From positions 1 through 18,601 of the forward strand of contig CAKUIV010000026.1 in the NCBI GenBank assembly GCA_934661105.1: a stretch of 18,601 nucleotides of DNA. The letters are read 5' to 3'. Both the position numbers and the translations under genes were made by a program. Each line of letters opens with the position of its first letter. Position 1 is the stretch's first letter. Positions 15,357 to 18,601 of this stretch are shown here, in pieces. Source of the stretch: an uncultured Ellagibacter sp. (GTDB lineage Bacteria; Actinomycetota; Coriobacteriia; Coriobacteriales; Eggerthellaceae). The notes under the pieces were generated by a model. It saw only the letters and a list, made by a program, of their open reading frames with translations, did no database searches and was not told where the DNA came from.

Positions 15357-17063
15357 CTATCGGCGCTGCGGGTCCTTCTCCTGGTCGATTGCTTCGCGCT
15401 TTGCGGTTTCGACCATGCTCAAAAGCTCCTGCTGCGTGTGAATGTCGAGCTTGCGATAGATGTGGTTGATGTGCGTCTTTGCGGTGCTCTTGGAAATGCA
15501 CAGCTCTTCCTGAATGAACGAGGCGTTATGCCCCTTCGCAAGAAGGAACATGACCTCCGTTTCGCGTCGAGAAAGAAGGTATCGGTCGGCGATAGCCTCG
15601 CATTGGGCATGGAAACGCCCCTTTGCCTTCTTGCCGTCGTCCGATTCCGCCGCTGCCGTTGAAGATACGCTTTCGGGCGACTCTGCGATGCCCTTGCCGT
15701 TGCCGTCGCTGATGGCCGCGGTCGACTCCTCCGATTTCGCGTTCAGCTTGGCGATGTGCTCTTTGAGAGACTCGGTACCCTGGTCGGGGTGCCCGCCTTC
15801 GGCAGACGGTGACATGACGACGGCCTTCACTTCGCGCTGGCGCGGCGAGATCGCGTAACCGACGATAAGACAGAGCATGATGAGCAAGGCCCCGCTTGAG
15901 TCGGCGAGAGCGCTGCTTGCGAACTCGAATCCAAGGTCGGGGTTCATGGCGAATAGCGTGCCGAGAATCGATGCGAGCGCAAGCGTGCCTCGTCCGATGC
16001 CGAACACGAAGATGGGTGAGAGCCTGAATTCCTGGGCGAGATCGGCAAAGAAGATCCACATAAGCGCCTCGAAGCACATGTATCCCGCGACGAGCGCCAG
16101 GCATGCGGGCATGAAGCTCTCCGTGTGAAGGAACGGGAGCGCGAATGCCGCAAGCGCGATGAAGGGCGTGAGCGTTCGAAAGATAAGGTCCCAGTGCCCT
16201 TCGTTTTTCGCCACGAAGATGGTTGCGAAGATGATGAGCATACCGAGGCACGTGCCCGCCCCGATGACGAGCAGCGTGGTGAAGTCGGCCGCGGGAAGCA
16301 CGATCTGGTTCTCGGTGGTGCGCAGGGCGCCAAGGGCGAACCCGAAAACGGCAACCGGAACGATGAGCCTGGCAAGGAACTGCGAAGGTTTCACCGAAAG
16401 CGGATGGAAAATCGGGATCTCACGGCGACGGTAGTACGGAATGGGCGTCAAACGCCATAGGATGAAAGCCTCGGCGATGGGAAGCAGCCCCGTGACCACT
16501 CCTCCCACCAAAGGCGGGATGGCGTGGGAGAGCACCATGTAGAGTCCGGTTCCCAAAGCGACGGAAACAGCGGTGTTCAAGATGATCGTGCTGAACTCGT
16601 AACGCGCGAAGGCGGTGCCCCACAGCACGATGATAAGGCTCGATCCGATGCCTGTGGCAAGCCCGGCGACGACGATAGCGAGCGCCCCAAGCGGTCCTCC
16701 TGCGGGAACGAGAAACGACGCGTACGTGCCTATGCAGGTAAGCCCGGCCGCGAGCCCGAGCGCCTTTTTCGAAACATAGAAGCGCAAAAACATCTGATTC
16801 GTGCATCCGAGCGCGATAAGCGCTGCGCCAAACGACACGAGCGACAAAATGAGCACGACAAACGAACAGCTGAAAGCGCCGTTCGCGAAGGATTCGAGGG
16901 GAATATCCGTTCCGAAGAGCGCTCCTGCGCTGAACATCGCAGCGTAGATCCATGCTTGATGAAAGCCATATCCCAAAGAAAGGGTGTTGAGTTCCGCCGA
17001 GGCATCGGTGCCGTCTTCGTTGCTGGCGACAGTGATAGTTACGTGCGGAAAAACAGATGGCAT
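15357..17063 (-). CDS. Second membrane-bound LuxR-family transcriptional regulator
   Basis: 568 residues with the same plan as the regulator at the left end: about twelve hydrophobic segments (residues about 20-410), a hydrophilic linker, and a LuxR helix-turn-helix in the last 74 residues (LSRRETEVMFLLAKGH, SKSTAKTHINHIYRKL, HTQQELLSMVE). The ATG has AGGGGA eight bases upstream. The recognition helix differs from that of the first regulator, so they should bind different sites. It diverges from the MFS transporter gene and precedes the activase gene on the same strand, so one or both are likely targets. The ligand is unknown. A hydrophilic N-terminal extension of ~20 residues (MPSVFPHVTITVASNEDG) precedes the first helix. 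Confidence 0.9.
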   Translation of the reverse strand: MPSVFPHVTITVASNEDGTDASAELNTLSLGYGFHQAWIYAAMFSAGALFGTDIPLESFANGAFSCSFVVLILSLVSFGAALIALGCTNQMFLRFYVSKKALGLAAGLTCIGTYASFLVPAGGPLGALAIVVAGLATGIGSSLIIVLWGTAFARYEFSTIILNTAVSVALGTGLYMVLSHAIPPLVGGVVTGLLPIAEAFILWRLTPIPYYRRREIPIFHPLSVKPSQFLARLIVPVAVFGFALGALRTTENQIVLPAADFTTLLVIGAGTCLGMLIIFATIFVAKNEGHWDLIFRTLTPFIALAAFALPFLHTESFMPACLALVAGYMCFEALMWIFFADLAQEFRLSPIFVFGIGRGTLALASILGTLFAMNPDLGFEFASSALADSSGALLIMLCLIVGYAISPRQREVKAVVMSPSAEGGHPDQGTESLKEHIAKLNAKSEESTAAISDGNGKGIAESPESVSSTAAAESDDGKKAKGRFHAQCEAIADRYLLSRRETEVMFLLAKGHNASFIQEELCISKSTAKTHINHIYRKLDIHTQQELLSMVETAKREAIDQEKDPQRR

Positions 17064-17112
17064 AAAGCAAGTCCCCTAGTTCGTTCTCAGTGCGTTTTCG
17101 GTGCGTGCGATT

Positions 17113-17159
17113 TCAGGTCCGTCATCCCCATGACGAGGTCGCTAAACCTATCGACCTGA
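17113..17159. repeat. Nested inverted repeats upstream of the second luxR-type gene
   Basis: The outer arms TCAGGTC (17113-17119) and GACCTGA (17153-17159) are perfect complements. Inside them CGTCAT (17120-17125) and ATGACG (17130-17135) form a second perfect dyad around CCCC. Together they lie 50-96 bases upstream of the regulator's ATG on its own side of the gap, suiting an autoregulatory operator or a leader hairpin. Confidence 0.4.
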
Positions 17160-17172
17160 TGTTCACACGCCC

Positions 17173-17178
17173 ATGATA
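17173..17178 (-). promoter_or_regulatory. Weak -10 candidate for the second luxR-type gene
   Basis: On the minus strand TATCAT (one mismatch to TATAAT) lies 110 bases upstream of the ATG, and the nested repeats fall between it and the gene. There is no TG extension and no good -35 at normal spacing, so this is tentative. Confidence 0.28.
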
Positions 17179-17186
17179 ACGCAATT

Positions 17187-17232
17187 CCTCTTCTTGTTAG
17201 CGCAAGGGTGAATCGAACCTTGCCTCTTCTTG
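17187..17232. repeat. 10-bp direct repeats flanking a hairpin
   Basis: CCTCTTCTTG occurs at 17187-17196 and again at 17223-17232. Between them GCAAGG (17202-17207) and CCTTGC (17218-17223) form a 6-bp stem. The minus strand of the loop region reads GGTTCGATTCACC, like a tRNA T-arm core, but no tRNA can be folded around it. The meaning is unknown; a scar of an insertion is one possibility. Confidence 0.35.
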
Positions 17233-17344
17233 ATGAATCGGCGTAGCTCTCGGGGCAGTTTCTTGCCCTCAACGGGCAGAGGACCTCGATCTCCTCGTGT
17301 GAAACCGCCGCCTTACGAGTAGAATCAGAGTCACGGAAGCAAAT

Positions 17345-17392
17345 ATCAACCCTTGAGGTTGATGCTGCCGAACAAATAGAACCTCGTGGTTC
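17345..17392. repeat. Two adjacent short hairpins
   Basis: ATCAACC (17345-17351) and GGTTGAT (17357-17363) form a perfect 7-bp stem with a 5-nt loop. GAACC (17379-17383) and GGTTC (17388-17392) form a 5-bp stem with a TCGT loop 15 bases further on. Neither is followed by a T run, so they are not obvious terminators. Confidence 0.35.
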
Positions 17393-17446
17393 GACGCTCA
17401 TACCGTTCGCCTTACGTAAAGTACCGTTTGTCTGTTCGCCGGTGAT

Positions 17447-17475
17447 TTGCTACCGCTGGCTGCAGGGGATAGATT
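17447..17475 (+). promoter_or_regulatory. Promoter candidate for the MFS transporter
   Basis: TTGCTA (17447-17452) and TAGATT (17470-17475) are separated by 17 bp and each match four of six consensus bases. Transcription from here would give a leader of about 270 nt containing the dyads and hairpins described downstream. A perfect TTGACA at 17474-17479 has no matching -10. This assignment is weak. Confidence 0.3.
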
Positions 17476-17558
17476 GACAACTCAATCAGAGAACTCGGAA
17501 AGGGGGACGAAGCACGCACGGCTTCTCGCAGCGGGGGCCGGAGGCACCGAAGCTTCCG

Positions 17559-17573
17559 CAATACCCGGTATTG
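17559..17573. promoter_or_regulatory. Perfect dyad CAATACC-C-GGTATTG, operator candidate
   Basis: CAATACCCGGTATTG is a perfect 15-bp dyad with 7-bp half sites around a single C. The short centre makes it poor as an RNA hairpin but well suited to a dimeric DNA-binding protein such as a LuxR-type regulator. It lies about 180 bases upstream of the transporter start. Confidence 0.4.
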
Positions 17574-17643
17574 GATGATCACTACCTGTGGTTGTGGAAT
17601 CTGGTCTCGGGCGCAAGGGCTTGCCGCACCTGTTCTTGCCGTA

Positions 17644-17666
17644 GTGCAAAAGGGGAGTAATTGCAC
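17644..17666 (+). repeat. Inverted repeat in the transporter leader
   Basis: GTGCAA (17644-17649) and TTGCAC (17661-17666) are perfect complements around an 11-base loop that contains AGGGGAG, a ribosome-site-like sequence. No reading frame of note begins after it. It may simply be leader structure. Confidence 0.3.
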
Positions 17667-17705
17667 AGGGCGATTCGCTTTAGGGATAAAGGCGGATGCG
17701 CTCGA

Positions 17706-17727
17706 GCTTGAGTCGGGATACTCAAGC
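17706..17727 (+). promoter_or_regulatory. Leader hairpin just before the transporter ribosome binding site
   Basis: GCTTGAGT (17706-17713) and ACTCAAGC (17720-17727) form a perfect 8-bp stem with a 6-nt loop. It ends about 10 bases before AAAGGAGGG (17738-17746), the ribosome binding site of the transporter. It may protect the mRNA end or take part in translational control. No known riboswitch class is recognised. Confidence 0.45.
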
Positions 17728-17750
17728 GAACCTTATTAAAGGAGGGACTA

Positions 17751-18601
17751 ATGAACGGTAAAGAATTCACCGTTTCAGAGGTTGTAGACCATCTGGGAGT
17801 CAACGGCCACACGTGGCTGATGTTCTTCCTCATGATCTTTGCAATGATTTTCGACGGCTATGACTTCATGGTCGTTAACACCACCAACCTGTTCGTGGCC
17901 CATACGTTCTGGCCCGACAATCCGAACCCGGGTGCTCTCATGGGCTCCCTCACCACGTGGGGCCTGCTCGGCATGGTTCTGGGCGGCGCCGTCGGCGGCA
18001 TCATGTCCGACCGCATCGGCCGCAAGAAGATGCTCACCATCGCCGTCATCTTCTACGGCCTGTTCACCCTGCCCCAGGCGTTCGCGAACGACCTCGTGTT
18101 CTTCGCGGCCTTCCGCCTGATCGCGGGCTTCGGCGTCGGCTCCTGCATCCCCATCGTCACCACCGTGTTCTCCGAGACGATCCCGTCCAAGCAGCGCGGC
18201 GTCTTCGTGACGATCGGCATGGCCGGCATGGTCGCTGGCTGGGTTCTCGCCGGCCTTATCGGCAACCCGATCTGCAACACCGATCACGCTATCCTCGGTG
18301 GCTTCACCAATGAAGTCGTCTACACCAACGCTGACGGTTCCACGGCCACCATGTACGCCAACTGGCGCCTCTGCTACCTGATCGGCGCCCTGCCCATCAT
18401 CTACGGAATCGTGCTCCACTTCTGCATGCACGAGACCCCGCACTGGTACGCCAACGCGGGCCGCATGGAAGATGCTTGCAAGGCTCTGAACGTTCTCCAG
18501 AAGGCCGCTGGCCAGGAGCAGACGCACTTCGACCCGAAGCTGCTCGTCGTCCCGCCGAAACCGGCCAAGACCACCCCGAACGTGCTCTTCTCCAAGAAGT
18601 T
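17751..18601 (+). CDS. MFS transporter of the aromatic acid:H+ symporter (AAHS) type, C-terminus outside the window
   Basis: The first 283 residues are visible, open to the window end; about 150-200 more are expected. The ATG follows a strong AAAGGAGGG site. DGYDF (35-39) in the first helix is the AAHS signature, and GGIMSDRIGRKK (82-93) is the MFS loop 2-3 motif. RLIAGFGVGSCIPIVTTVFSE (122-142) matches helix 4. Six helices are visible. Family members take up benzoate-like and other carboxylic acids with protons. A loop of about 33 residues (172-204, with Gly, Asn, Thr) between helices 5 and 6 is longer than usual and should face outside. Codons are strongly biased to G/C endings, as in dmsA, suggesting high expression. 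Neighbouring the divergent LuxR regulator, it is a likely target; the substrate is unknown. Confidence 0.88.
   Translation, partial: MNGKEFTVSEVVDHLGVNGHTWLMFFLMIFAMIFDGYDFMVVNTTNLFVAHTFWPDNPNPGALMGSLTTWGLLGMVLGGAVGGIMSDRIGRKKMLTIAVIFYGLFTLPQAFANDLVFFAAFRLIAGFGVGSCIPIVTTVFSETIPSKQRGVFVTIGMAGMVAGWVLAGLIGNPICNTDHAILGGFTNEVVYTNADGSTATMYANWRLCYLIGALPIIYGIVLHFCMHETPHWYANAGRMEDACKALNVLQKAAGQEQTHFDPKLLVVPPKPAKTTPNVLFSKK

Larger units (their letters stand above)
17064..17750. promoter_or_regulatory. 687-bp divergent region with dyads and hairpins, no convincing gene
   Basis: This long gap lies between the second regulator and the transporter. The reading frame on the minus strand covering 17087-17401 has no ribosome site, no recognisable motif and would overlap the regulator's promoter, so I do not call it. 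The region is less GC-rich in its left half and carries many inverted repeats, listed separately. It probably holds two divergent promoters and a leader of about 270 nt before the transporter. Confidence 0.55.

Noticed and set aside
17202..17223. tRNA gene suggested by GGTTCGATTC on the minus strand
   Set aside because: The surrounding bases do not form a 5+7+5 T-arm, nor acceptor, D or anticodon arms.
17087..17401. 104-codon minus-strand frame in the divergent gap
   Set aside because: No ribosome site, no motif, codon use unlike the neighbours, and it overlaps the regulator's presumed promoter and dyads.
17474..17479. Perfect TTGACA as -35 of the transporter
   Set aside because: No -10-like hexamer lies 16-18 bases downstream; the sequence is part of a GATTGA/TCAATC hairpin.

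Overview
The window looks like chromosomal DNA from a gut-type anaerobe of the Eggerthellaceae (class Coriobacteriia, Actinobacteria). This rests on the high GC content with strong G/C at third codon positions, on two regulators that fuse about 12 membrane segments to a C-terminal LuxR helix-turn-helix, on a DMSO-reductase-type respiratory operon, and on a BspA-like leucine-rich-repeat surface protein with SLH domains. The family assignment is inferred from gene content, not from a phylogenetic marker.

Layout. Positions 1-129 may hold the tail of a mobile-element gene. A membrane LuxR regulator (279-2009, minus) is followed by a 374-bp divergent control region with an extended -10 promoter and three copies of a GTCACAT-type motif. 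Next comes dmsA-dmsB-dmsC (2384-6318, plus): a Tat-exported molybdoenzyme, a four-cluster ferredoxin subunit and a quinol-oxidising membrane anchor. A strong hairpin with an overlapping extended -10 element separates these from a TorD/DmsD-family chaperone and a second, diverged DmsC-type anchor (6434-7997). A secreted LRR/SLH protein (8120-10258) follows and ends in a clear intrinsic terminator. A short SerA without an ACT domain (10409-11329, plus) overlaps tail to tail with a 1328-residue tandem acyl-CoA dehydratase activase-like protein (11316-15302, minus). Upstream of that gene, on the same strand, is a second membrane LuxR regulator (15357-17063). A 687-bp divergent region rich in dyads and hairpins then leads into an MFS transporter of the aromatic-acid type (17751 to the window end, incomplete).

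How the parts may work together. In the first module a membrane-bound LuxR protein probably senses a small molecule and controls a menaquinol-dependent S-/N-oxide-type reductase. The chaperone matures the catalytic subunit, and two alternative anchors are available for only one catalytic/electron-transfer pair. In the second module a paralogous LuxR regulator faces the MFS transporter and sits just upstream of the radical-enzyme activase. This suggests regulated uptake of an organic acid coupled to 2-hydroxyacyl-CoA dehydratase-type chemistry, although no dehydratase subunits are in the window. No rRNA, tRNA, CRISPR array or complete mobile element was seen.
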